A stretch of 14,586 bases of DNA from Methanomassiliicoccaceae archaeon (GTDB lineage: Archaea; Thermoplasmatota; Thermoplasmata; Methanomassiliicoccales; Methanomethylophilaceae), in assembly GCA_016282555.1 (NCBI GenBank), contig JAEEKU010000001.1:1-14586 (forward strand), written 5' to 3'. The notes under the pieces were generated by a model. It did not search any database and had not been told where the DNA came from. It worked only from the letters and a program-made list of their open reading frames with translations. The translations under genes were made by a program, and so were the position numbers. Numbering within the stretch: the first letter of the stretch is position 1; each line of letters opens with the position of its first letter. This document shows positions 6,587-12,814 of the stretch, piece by piece.

Positions 6587-7471
6587 ATGGCATTGAAATG
6601 CGACCTTCAGTACGGCAGAGGAGAAGCCGGATACAGACTGACGCGGGTGGGCGTCAAAGGAGTGCGTAAGCCGGTCGTAATCAAAAGGGAAGGAGCCGGA
6701 GGCACCCTCAACAACACGCTCTACTGCTCCTTCGACATCTGCGTAGACCTCCCCGCCGAACAGAAAGGCTCCCATATGTCCAGAAACGTCGAGGTACTGA
6801 ACGAGGTCGTGGAGGAGAGCATAAGAACCCCCGTGACCGCGCTGGAGGATATGGCCGCGGATATATGCCGCAAGCTTCTGGTGCGCCATGAATATGCCAT
6901 GACCGCGGACGTCGTCGCCACGGCCGAATACTTCCGCGGCAGCGTCACCCCTCTCGGAAAACCCACCTTCGAAATCTACGAGCTTATGGCCGGCGGGCAC
7001 ATAGAAAGGGACGGCGTTCTTCTGAAAAAAATAGGCGTCGAAGCTGTGGGAATGACCGCATGCCCCTGCGGGCAGCAGACCGTGACGGAGATGCTCGGAT
7101 ACGAAACGGATCTTCCGGTGATGACTCACAACCAGCGCAACGTGTGCTCCGTCGTTCTGGATCTCCCCGAGGACGTCTCGGTGGAAGCGGATATTCTTAT
7201 CGACATAATCGAAGACTCGTTCTCCTCGCCCACGTACGAGCTCCTCAAGAGGCCGGACGAGGGACAGGTCATCATCAACGCCCACAGGAACACGAAATTC
7301 GTGGAAGACGTGGTCAGAGGCGTTCTGGATCGTCTCGTCAAAAAGTTCCCGGATCTTCCGGACGACGTCTTCGTCGACGTGATCAGCGAATCTGAAGAAT
7401 CGATCCACAAGCACAACGCGTTCGCGGAAAGAGAGGCGACTCTCGGAGAGCTCCGCTCCGAGAATCAGTAA
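6587..7471 (+). CDS. mptA: GTP cyclohydrolase MptA (GTP cyclohydrolase IV / FolE2 family)
   Basis: MptA is an Fe(II)-dependent cyclohydrolase converting GTP to 7,8-dihydroneopterin 2',3'-cyclic phosphate. This is the entry step for archaeal pterins, and related enzymes also feed 7-deazaguanine (archaeosine) synthesis. The product is 294 residues from the ATG at 6587. Signature segments are YRLTRVGVKGVRKPV (about 16-30), VDLPAEQKGSHMSRNVEVLN (about 51-70), MTACPCGQQ with the active-site Cys159, and the later THNQRN and INAHRN histidine motifs. Longer in-frame starts (ATG 6482/6485) would overlap the rnhB 5' end and add about 35 residues not seen in the family, so I reject them. The 3' end overlaps the convergent CDIN1-like gene by 7 bases. 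RaSEA elsewhere in the window suggests an archaeosine role. Confidence 0.94.
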   Translation: MALKCDLQYGRGEAGYRLTRVGVKGVRKPVVIKREGAGGTLNNTLYCSFDICVDLPAEQKGSHMSRNVEVLNEVVEESIRTPVTALEDMAADICRKLLVRHEYAMTADVVATAEYFRGSVTPLGKPTFEIYELMAGGHIERDGVLLKKIGVEAVGMTACPCGQQTVTEMLGYETDLPVMTHNQRNVCSVVLDLPEDVSVEADILIDIIEDSFSSPTYELLKRPDEGQVIINAHRNTKFVEDVVRGVLDRLVKKFPDLPDDVFVDVISESEESIHKHNAFAEREATLGELRSENQ

Positions 7472-8235
7472 ACGGACCTCTCTCCCTTCTTCTCGAGCTT
7501 CTCCTCCGTTACGGAGCGGTCGCAGACGTAAACGCCCTCGGGGCACTCCAGATCGTCCAGGCAGCCGACCCAGTAAACCACCAGGCCGGGCCCGAAGAGC
7601 TCCGTATACGGAATGAGCTGCTTTCTCGAGTTGATCTTGAACTCCACGTTGTCCCCGAAGGACGCCTTGCTCTCGACCCAGCAGATCTTGTTCCCTCTGT
7701 AGTAAACGGGCTCGTTCAGAAGGCAGTCCGGGGTTTTGACGGTCTCGGTCCCGCGGAGATCGTTCTCCGTGCGGTATTTGATCTTCTGGCCGTCTAGCCA
7801 CTGGTGAAGGAGATCCTCCCCCCAGAGCCCCCGCTCCTTCTGGCGGACGTTGGCGTCCGGAGAATACACGATATCGTTCTCCACGGCTTCCCTTATCTCG
7901 TCGGCGACCTCCTTTTCCAGGAGATCCGGATCGTTAATGTAGCTCCAGAACTCCTTCTTCGAGGCGCCGTCCTCCAGGAACAGCATCATAGCGGTGAGAA
8001 CCGGGGGGAACCCGTACTTTTCGGATATGGACATTATGGACTTTCCCTTGGTCCACTCCGAGAGCATCCTTCTGGAGTTCTTCTTGACGCGGTAGTAATT
8101 CTTCTTCACCTCTCTGTTGGTCTTCTGGGTGAAGAGAGTGTCCAGCAGCCTCTCGTCGTACGTGCCGGAAAGACGTTTTATGTCCTTAACCGACTTCAGG
8201 CTGCCGTATAGTTCCTTGTATTCTTCGAATTTCAT
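7465..8235 (-). CDS. CDIN1/C15orf41-like nuclease (TPD domain, PD-(D/E)xK type)
   Basis: The 256-residue protein resembles human CDIN1 (C15orf41), whose mutations cause congenital dyserythropoietic anaemia type I. The family is predicted to be a PD-(D/E)xK nuclease related to Holliday-junction resolvases. The conserved core is at residues about 135-215: ERGLWGEDLL with Glu140, then KTPD with Asp170, then WVESKASFGD with Glu188 and Lys190, then FGPGLVVYWVG. These align with the human KTPDF, WIESKASFGD and FGPGLVIYWYG. The N-terminal half is helical and basic, with a helix-turn-helix-like stretch (IMSISEKYGFPPVLTAMMLF) that could bind DNA. I chose the ATG at 8235 over the adjacent TTG. It lies 6 bases after the flavoprotein stop in the same direction and overlaps mptA tail to tail. 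The substrate is unknown. Confidence 0.85.
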   Translation of the reverse strand: MKFEEYKELYGSLKSVKDIKRLSGTYDERLLDTLFTQKTNREVKKNYYRVKKNSRRMLSEWTKGKSIMSISEKYGFPPVLTAMMLFLEDGASKKEFWSYINDPDLLEKEVADEIREAVENDIVYSPDANVRQKERGLWGEDLLHQWLDGQKIKYRTENDLRGTETVKTPDCLLNEPVYYRGNKICWVESKASFGDNVEFKINSRKQLIPYTELFGPGLVVYWVGCLDDLECPEGVYVCDRSVTEEKLEKKGERSVY

Positions 8236-8241
8236 CAATTA

Positions 8242-9588
8242 TCACAGATTCCTGCAGAGATCCTCGACGGCCGCAAACACGGGATCCCTAACCATAGAAG
8301 TGGGCGGGCAATAGGCGTTCTCGGCGTAAGCGAGGAAGCTGTCCGCGGTCATTCCGGAGACTATAGCGGAGGTGAGCCACTCGATGCGCCCGGTAGCCTC
8401 CTCTCCCGCCACGATCTGCGCTCCGATGAGCCTGCGGGTGCTCCTGTCCGCGAGAACCTTCACGGTCATCTCCTTTCCTCCGGGATAGTATCTCGCTCTG
8501 GTGAATCCGAAAGCCTTTCCTCCGGCGGCGGAAACCCCGTACCAGGATGCCAGACCCTCGGACAGACCGGTTCCGGCTACCTGCAGATCCCCGATAACGC
8601 TAACCCAGGGGCTCGCGACGGGCCCGAAGACGGACGGAGGGCATCCGGCGGCGTTGCGTCCGGCCACGAGACCCTGCTTCACCGCGGACGATCCGAGCTG
8701 GCTGGACGTCGCTCCGGGCATGACCGCGGATTCGCACTGCACCAGATCCCCGGCCAGATAGATGCCGGGAACCAGTCTCCCGCGCCTGTAGGGCTGGAGG
8801 GTGGGCGATACGATCACGGTGCCCAGCTGGCCGATGTCGAAGCCGAGAGCTTTGGGAATATCCAGATTGGCGCGGATTCCGGTCGCGAAAATCATCACGC
8901 CGCAGGGATACTCCTTCCCGGCCGCAGTGACGCTGCTGACCTTCCCGTCGCCGTTGACGGACTGCACGGGCGCCTTCATGACGAACTCTATTCCCTTGTC
9001 TTCGAGGTGCTTCCTGACGATTTCCGCCATATCCTTGTCCGCGATGCGGGGGATGACCTGATCCATCATCTCGATGACGGTGACTTTTTTGCCCATGTTC
9101 CTGAGGGAGACGGCTAACTCGAGGCCGATCACGCCGGCTCCGCCAATGACGACGTCGGAAACTCCTTCGAGCGCGGCCTGGATGTTCTTTCCGTCCCTCA
9201 CGGTCCTCACGACGAAAACGTTCTTCAGATCGGCGCCGGGTATCGGAGGCACGAAGACTTTCCCTCCCGTCGCGATCACCAGAGAATCGTAGGAATACGT
9301 TTTTCCTCCGGCCGTGACGGTCTTGGCGGCATCGTCGACGGACTCGACGCGTGTCTTAGTGAAGACTTCTATCCCCCTGTCGTTCCTGTAGTATTCGGGG
9401 GTGTGCATCACGATCTCGTTCCATCCGCTCTTCCCCTCGATCGCCCAGGGTATGGCGCAGGGGGAGTATGCGATGTCTTCGTCTTCCGTAAAAACAGTGA
9501 CTTCGGCCGAGGGGTTCCGTTCCTTCGCGGCAGAGGCGGCGGTCATGCCGGCTGCTCCGGAACCTATTACAATGATTTTTTTCGCCAT
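8242..9588 (-). CDS. FAD/NAD(P)-dependent disulfide reductase, CoA-disulfide reductase / NADH oxidase-like
   Basis: The 448-residue cytosolic flavoprotein belongs to the pyridine nucleotide-disulfide oxidoreductase class with a single redox cysteine. FAD-binding GSGAAG is at residues 9-14. Cys44 in YSPCAIPWAI matches the active-site Cys of CoA-disulfide reductase and NADH oxidase/peroxidase. The NAD(P)-binding fold has GGAGVIGLELA (about 150-160). ATG and IYLAGDLVQ are the second FAD contacts, followed by a dimerisation domain. It may reduce CoA disulfide, persulfide or oxygen; the sequence alone does not settle which. I chose the ATG at 9588 because the open frame upstream (to 9702) is unlike the family and crosses the TATA box. 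It is first in an operon with the CDIN1-like gene. Confidence 0.88.
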   Translation of the reverse strand: MAKKIIVIGSGAAGMTAASAAKERNPSAEVTVFTEDEDIAYSPCAIPWAIEGKSGWNEIVMHTPEYYRNDRGIEVFTKTRVESVDDAAKTVTAGGKTYSYDSLVIATGGKVFVPPIPGADLKNVFVVRTVRDGKNIQAALEGVSDVVIGGAGVIGLELAVSLRNMGKKVTVIEMMDQVIPRIADKDMAEIVRKHLEDKGIEFVMKAPVQSVNGDGKVSSVTAAGKEYPCGVMIFATGIRANLDIPKALGFDIGQLGTVIVSPTLQPYRRGRLVPGIYLAGDLVQCESAVMPGATSSQLGSSAVKQGLVAGRNAAGCPPSVFGPVASPWVSVIGDLQVAGTGLSEGLASWYGVSAAGGKAFGFTRARYYPGGKEMTVKVLADRSTRRLIGAQIVAGEEATGRIEWLTSAIVSGMTADSFLAYAENAYCPPTSMVRDPVFAAVEDLCRNL

Positions 9589-9605
9589 GAGGCTTACCTG
9601 CTCAA

Positions 9606-9617
9606 TGTTATAAAGGG
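9606..9617 (-). promoter_or_regulatory. TATA box for the flavoprotein operon
   Basis: The minus strand reads CCCTTTATAACA, centred about 24 bases upstream of the ATG at 9588. That spacing predicts a leaderless or nearly leaderless transcript. Confidence 0.6.
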
Positions 9618-9791
9618 CGGAATTAAATATGTTATGATATGCGGCTCCGCCCGTTTTTCCGCCGCCCCGATCAGCGATCCGGTTTTGATTCCCGCGGGGC
9701 ATCTGGAAACCGGCGTCCGGATCTTAGCGGAGAACGGAATTTTTTAGGAGAGAAACGCCGGCAGGGAACAGCCCGCGCCGGAGATGTGATT

Positions 9792-9878
9792 AATCCGAAA
9801 TCTTAGGAATGGAAAATCCGAAATCTTAGGAATGGAAAATCCGAAATCTTAGGAATGGAAAATCCGAAATCTTCGGAT
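9792..9878. repeat. Three and a half tandem 23-bp repeats ending in a palindrome
   Basis: Perfect 23-bp units begin at 9792, 9815 and 9838, each opening AATCCGAAATCTTAGG. A fourth, partial unit at 9861 matches for 13 bases, then diverges to complete ATCCGAA-ATC-TTCGGAT (9862-9878), a perfect 7-bp-arm inverted repeat. The full units carry the same dyad imperfectly: TCCgAA and TTaGGA around ATC. Units are contiguous with no spacers. The period is a little over two helical turns, so dyads would recur on about the same DNA face. Position in a divergent promoter region suggests an operator array (inference). Confidence 0.9.
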
Positions 9879-9917
9879 GCCGGCTTTTCAGAGACCACTT
9901 TTAACAAGGGAAAAACC

Positions 9918-9927
9918 TTTATAACGT
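9918..9927 (+). promoter_or_regulatory. Upstream TATA box before RaSEA
   Basis: CCTTTATAAC is nearly identical to the TATA box of the divergent flavoprotein gene. It lies about 130 bases before the RaSEA start and 40 bases after the repeat array, so it would make a leader of roughly 100 nt or a separate short RNA. Confidence 0.45.
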
Positions 9928-10023
9928 TCAATTAGCCGCCTGACAGGAAAAAATCGGGAGCGCTGGCTGTCGCCGGAGCGGATCGGCCCTGAAATACGCT
10001 TTTCCGGTGCGTTCCTCTGGCTA

Positions 10024-10035
10024 AACGTTATAACC
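10024..10035 (+). promoter_or_regulatory. Proximal TATA box for RaSEA
   Basis: The sequence AACGTTATAACC ends 22 bases before the GTG at 10057. This predicts a leaderless transcript starting close to that codon and supports the GTG as the start. Confidence 0.5.
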
Positions 10036-10056
10036 GCCTTCCGGCATTCCGCGGCC

Positions 10057-11052
10057 GTGAAAGACAGAAGAACCCCGTCGGAACCGGAAGCCCTGTGGAA
10101 AGAAGACGATATGGCCGGCGGGCAGAAAGTGCGCGCCATGGTGGTCATCCTGCGCACGAACGGATGCTGCTGGGTCAGGCACGGCGGATGCACCATGTGC
10201 GGATACCGCGAAGCGTCCCTGAACAACGTTACCGAAAAGGATCTGGAATCGCAGCTGGAAACTGCCCTCTCCAGATACTCCGGGGAGCCTTTCGTCAAAA
10301 TCTACACGTCAGGAAGCTTTCTGGATGACAACGAGATTCCGGCGCCGTTCAGAAAAAAAGTGTACGAAACGTTCTCCGGATGCTCCCGCCTTCTGTTCGA
10401 AAGCCGTCCGGAATTCATTACGGAGGAAACCGTGAAAGAGCTTCCCCCGAACGTCACCGTGGCTCTCGGTCTGGAAAGCTCCGATCCGGAAGTTCTGGAA
10501 AAATCGGTTCACAAAGGATTCGCTCCCGAAGACATCCGCAGAGCGGGAACCCTCCTGAAATCGCACAATATCGGCGTGCGCACGTATCTTCTCCTCAAAC
10601 CCCCGTTCCTGACCGAATCGGCCGCTATCGAAGACGCCGTCTCCTCCGCCCTGTTCGCGGACGGATTCTCCGACGAGATATCGGTAAACCCGCTGAACGT
10701 CCAGCACGGGACCATGGTCGAACGTCTTTGGAAGAAAGGAGAGTTCAGGCCCCCGTGGATATGGTCGCTCTTCGAGGTTTTCAGACGGCTTTCGGGAAAA
10801 GTCAGCGCGAGAGTCATATCCTCTCCGTCCGGGGGAGGCTCCCAGAGGGGGGTCCACAACTGCGGGCAGTGCGACAGATCCGCGCTGGACGCGATAGAAC
10901 GTTTTAATTTCAGCCAGGACATCTCGGATCTGAACGTCAGCTGCGGGTGCGCAGAGAAATGGAAGCTCTGCATGGAGTCCGGGAAGATTCTGGGAACCCC
11001 TGCCGACGTCGAAAGGGATTTCGGCAACGAACTCATGCTCAAGGTGATCTGA
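10057..11052 (+). CDS. raSEA: Archaeosine biosynthesis radical SAM protein RaSEA
   Basis: The 331-residue radical SAM enzyme is of the RaSEA (TIGR01210-like, Elp3-related) family. With ArcS it completes archaeosine at tRNA position 15, converting the lysine-adducted preQ0 base to the formamidine. The N-terminal block VRAMVVILRTNGCCWVRHGG runs into CTMCGY and carries the [4Fe-4S] cysteines Cys37 (or 38), Cys45 and Cys48. KIYTSGSFLDDNE, LLFESRPEFI and VALGLESSD are the SAM/TIM-barrel strands, and ISVNPLNVQHGTMVERLW follows. C-terminal cysteines (NCGQCD, SCGCAEKWKLC) are typical extras. The start is GTG, with a TATA box about 25 bases upstream. The stop overlaps the next ATG by one base. MptA in this window could feed the same pathway. 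Confidence 0.9.
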   Translation: MKDRRTPSEPEALWKEDDMAGGQKVRAMVVILRTNGCCWVRHGGCTMCGYREASLNNVTEKDLESQLETALSRYSGEPFVKIYTSGSFLDDNEIPAPFRKKVYETFSGCSRLLFESRPEFITEETVKELPPNVTVALGLESSDPEVLEKSVHKGFAPEDIRRAGTLLKSHNIGVRTYLLLKPPFLTESAAIEDAVSSALFADGFSDEISVNPLNVQHGTMVERLWKKGEFRPPWIWSLFEVFRRLSGKVSARVISSPSGGGSQRGVHNCGQCDRSALDAIERFNFSQDISDLNVSCGCAEKWKLCMESGKILGTPADVERDFGNELMLKVI

Positions 11053-11513
11053 TGGCGGATTTTGATATTAAGAAAGGATGGTTCAAAAACATCGAAGGGG
11101 ACGGCCTCCCCGGCCTGATGTCCCAGGTATTCGGCAACGTCAGAGAGGAGAACGGAACCTACGTGTCCTCGTACGGGGTTATGGAGAGAATAGAAGCCAG
11201 AATCGTCTCCAAAACCGTTCTGGACATTACCACCGCGAACAGGAAGTTCGATCCTTCCGAAATTCCCGACAGCGAAGTTCTCGACAGCAAGCGCAAACTC
11301 AACGAGTTCGCGGAGAAAGCGACGGGATTCGACGCCAAAGCGCGCATGAAGAGAGCGCAGAAGAAAGCCAAGGAAGGCACCCTGCGAGGGATATCATGGC
11401 CGATCTCAATCCGAACTGCAACTGCCCGAACACGGAATGCCCCAGGCACGGAAACTGCATGGAATGCGTGGAGTTCCACAAAGCCAACAGCACGAAGATA
11501 CCGTTCTGCCTGA
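11052..11513 (+). CDS. DUF5611-like archaeal protein with overlapping C-terminal tail
   Basis: The product is 153 residues. Residues 1-112 look like the archaeal DUF5611 family: a short N-terminal strand (DIKKGWFKN), a Phe-Gly turn (LMSQVFGNV), the YGVMERIEARI strand, and a helical end with LNEFAEKATGFDAKARMKR. From about residue 115 the frame runs through the Cys-rich gene in another register. That tail (SWPISIRTATARTRNAPGTE and beyond) looks like out-of-frame sequence rather than a real domain. Either the two genes truly overlap by 118 bases or an indel has removed this gene's original stop. It starts one base inside the RaSEA stop (TGATG), so it is coupled to RaSEA. Function is unknown. 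Confidence 0.75.
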   Translation: MADFDIKKGWFKNIEGDGLPGLMSQVFGNVREENGTYVSSYGVMERIEARIVSKTVLDITTANRKFDPSEIPDSEVLDSKRKLNEFAEKATGFDAKARMKRAQKKAKEGTLRGISWPISIRTATARTRNAPGTETAWNAWSSTKPTARRYRSA

Positions 11514-11536
11514 GGTTCATGATCAAACCGGAGTGA
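11396..11536 (+). CDS. Small Cys-rich protein (DUF6485-like), probable zinc-binding
   Basis: The 46-residue protein has Cys at 8, 10, 15, 21, 24 and 38, plus His18 and His28, in the pattern C-x-C-x4-C-P-x-HGxC-x2-C-x3-H...P-x-C. This resembles a widespread family of tiny prokaryotic Cys-rich proteins and suggests a bound metal. A good ribosome binding site, GAGGG, lies five bases before the ATG, which supports translation despite the overlap with the preceding gene. It is third in the RaSEA unit and is followed by a terminator-like stem. Function is unknown; being in the operon of an iron-sulfur enzyme may or may not be meaningful. Confidence 0.8.
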   Translation: MADLNPNCNCPNTECPRHGNCMECVEFHKANSTKIPFCLRFMIKPE

Positions 11537-11544
11537 TCCGGATC

Positions 11545-11593
11545 CCGGCTGGCTTGGATACTGACTCCGCGCGCAGCCGGAAACAGCTTTTTT
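11545..11593 (+). terminator. Stem-loop and T6 run ending the RaSEA unit
   Basis: CCGGCTG (11545-11551) pairs perfectly with CAGCCGG (11574-11580) across a 22-base loop. T6 at 11588-11593 follows after seven bases. It comes nine bases after the stop of the Cys-rich gene. The large loop makes the stem less certain than the T-run. Confidence 0.45.
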
Positions 11594-11601
11594 CTCAGGT
11601 T

Positions 11602-11613
11602 AGTATTATATAC
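11602..11613 (+). promoter_or_regulatory. TATA box for the ribosomal protein operon
   Basis: AGTATTATATAC is the strongest TATA match in the window. A start about 25 bases on (near 11636-11640) would give an untranslated leader of about 175 nt before rpl3, long for an archaeal mRNA. Confidence 0.65.
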
Positions 11614-11649
11614 GAATTGCCTCTACGCACCTCACGGATTGGACCAAAT

Positions 11650-11800
11650 AGTGTCCGACCAGACGCATCGGGCAATGCATAACGGCATCCCACATCTCGC
11701 CGCTTCCTTCGGGATTCTGACGGCATCATCGGCGCCACGGTCGGAGCATTAAGACGTTCGTCTGATAAATCGCGAGGTTAGCGAAGAAACCCTCGCAGGT
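11650..11800 (+). promoter_or_regulatory. Structured 5' leader of the ribosomal protein operon (candidate cis-regulatory RNA)
   Basis: The leader has several self-complementary pairs. TCCGACC (11654-11660) with GGTCGGA (11739-11745) would close a domain. Inside it are GCAT/ATGC (11665-11668, 11675-11678) and ATCCC/GGGAT (11687-11691, 11711-11715). Outside are AGAC/GTCT near 11752-11763 and GCGAGGTT (11772-11779) with AACCCTCGC (11788-11796, one bulged C), which ends just before the weak AGGT upstream of the rpl3 ATG. No gene is visible here. Autogenous control by a ribosomal protein is the obvious hypothesis, but folding was judged by eye. Confidence 0.4.
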
Positions 11801-11811
11801 ATGTGTAAAAT

Positions 11812-12810
11812 ATGCCACAAAGAAGACGTCCTAAGAGAGGATCTAGGGCATACGGCCCTAGGAAAAGAGCACAGTCGCAGACCCCGAGGCTCGATTCGTG
11901 GCCCGAAATCAGCGGAACCCCCAAAATCCAGGGATTCGCCGGTTACAAAGCGGGAATGACTCACGCGCTCATCGTGGACAACCGCGCCAAGAGCACCACT
12001 TCCGGACTGGAAGTCCAGACTCCCGTGACGGTCGTGGAAGTCCCGCCGATGAAAGTAGCGGCGGTCAGGTTCTACGAGAGCAGCGTTCTGGGTCTCAAGA
12101 CTGCCGGAGAGGTCTGGGCAAAGGATCTCGATTCGCTTCTCGGCAAACGCCTCAGCGTTCCGAAGAACCACGACGAATCGTCCTTCGCAAGATACGACGG
12201 CCTCGACATAGAAGATGTGCGTATTCTCGCCTACACCCAGCCTAAGATGGTCACCGGTGTGCCCAAGAAGGTCCCCGACCTGATGGAACTCAGGATCGGC
12301 GGAGGCAAGATCGACGAAAGGATCGACTACGCGAAGAAAATACTCGGCACTGAGATCACCTTCGGGGATTTCATTTCCGAGGGAGCATTCACCGACGTTA
12401 TAGCGGTTACCAAAGGAAAAGGATTCCAGGGTGTCACGAAACGCTGGGGTGTCAAACTTCTGTCCCACAGGAACAGCAAGCACCGCCGCGGAATCGGTAA
12501 CCTCGGACCCAAGAGACCCGGATACGTGAGATCCACCGTTCCCGGATCCGGTCAGATGGGATACCACCAGAGAACCGAGTTTAACAAGAAGATTGTAAAG
12601 ATAGGCGACACAGGTGCGGAAATAACCCCCAAGGGAGGATTCCTCAACTACGGAGAAGTCAGGAACACGTACGTTCTCGTTCACGGATCCGTTCCCGGAC
12701 CTACCAAGAGGCTCATCAGATTCAGGGACGCTACGAGAGTCCCCGCGAAAGCCAGCACCGAGGCTCTGGACGTTACTTACGTATCCACAGAGTCCAAACA
12801 GGGGGCATGA
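11812..12810 (+). CDS. rpl3: Large-subunit ribosomal protein L3 (uL3), archaeal type
   Basis: uL3 binds 23S rRNA near the peptidyl-transferase centre and is an early assembly protein. The 332-residue length is typical of archaeal/eukaryotic L3, not the roughly 210 of bacteria. The N-terminus MPQRRRPKRGSRAYGPRKRA is the archaeal basic tail. GFAGYKAGMTHALIVDN is the first conserved core, and KGKGFQGVTKRWGVK and HRRGIGNLGPKRPGYVRSTV are the central-loop motifs reaching toward the catalytic centre. The start is the ATG at 11812; the ATG at 11801 opens a different frame. It leads L3-L4-L23-L2-S19, with 4 bases before rpl4. Confidence 0.98.
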   Translation: MPQRRRPKRGSRAYGPRKRAQSQTPRLDSWPEISGTPKIQGFAGYKAGMTHALIVDNRAKSTTSGLEVQTPVTVVEVPPMKVAAVRFYESSVLGLKTAGEVWAKDLDSLLGKRLSVPKNHDESSFARYDGLDIEDVRILAYTQPKMVTGVPKKVPDLMELRIGGGKIDERIDYAKKILGTEITFGDFISEGAFTDVIAVTKGKGFQGVTKRWGVKLLSHRNSKHRRGIGNLGPKRPGYVRSTVPGSGQMGYHQRTEFNKKIVKIGDTGAEITPKGGFLNYGEVRNTYVLVHGSVPGPTKRLIRFRDATRVPAKASTEALDVTYVSTESKQGA

Positions 12811-12814
12811 GTAA

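Larger units (their letters stand above)
9589..10056. other. 468-base divergent intergenic region, no credible gene
   Basis: This is the longest gap in the window, between the divergent flavoprotein and RaSEA genes. It holds a leftward TATA box near 9611, a 23-bp tandem repeat array at 9792-9878, a first rightward TATA box at 9918-9927 and a second at about 10026-10035. Open frames crossing it have no recognisable protein sequence. The segment 9945-10020 could be the start of a long leader or of a small RNA, but I recognise no known RNA in it. Confidence 0.6.

Noticed and set aside
6101..7801. 566-codon open frame on the minus strand
   Set aside because: It runs antisense through mptA and across the ends of rnhB and the CDIN1-like gene. 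The translation has no family-like blocks and is rich in Arg/Gly/Val. It is a GC-bias shadow of well-recognised genes.
9403..9747. Rightward open frame of 114 codons over the flavoprotein 5' end
   Set aside because: Most of it is antisense to the flavoprotein N-terminus, and the remainder crosses the promoter region without any protein-like features.
9792..9878. Possible CRISPR array
   Set aside because: The 23-bp units are directly adjacent with no unique spacers, and no cas gene is nearby.
11801..11811. ATG at 11801 as a possible small upstream gene or alternate rpl3 start
   Set aside because: It is in a different frame from rpl3 and enters its coding region as meaningless sequence.
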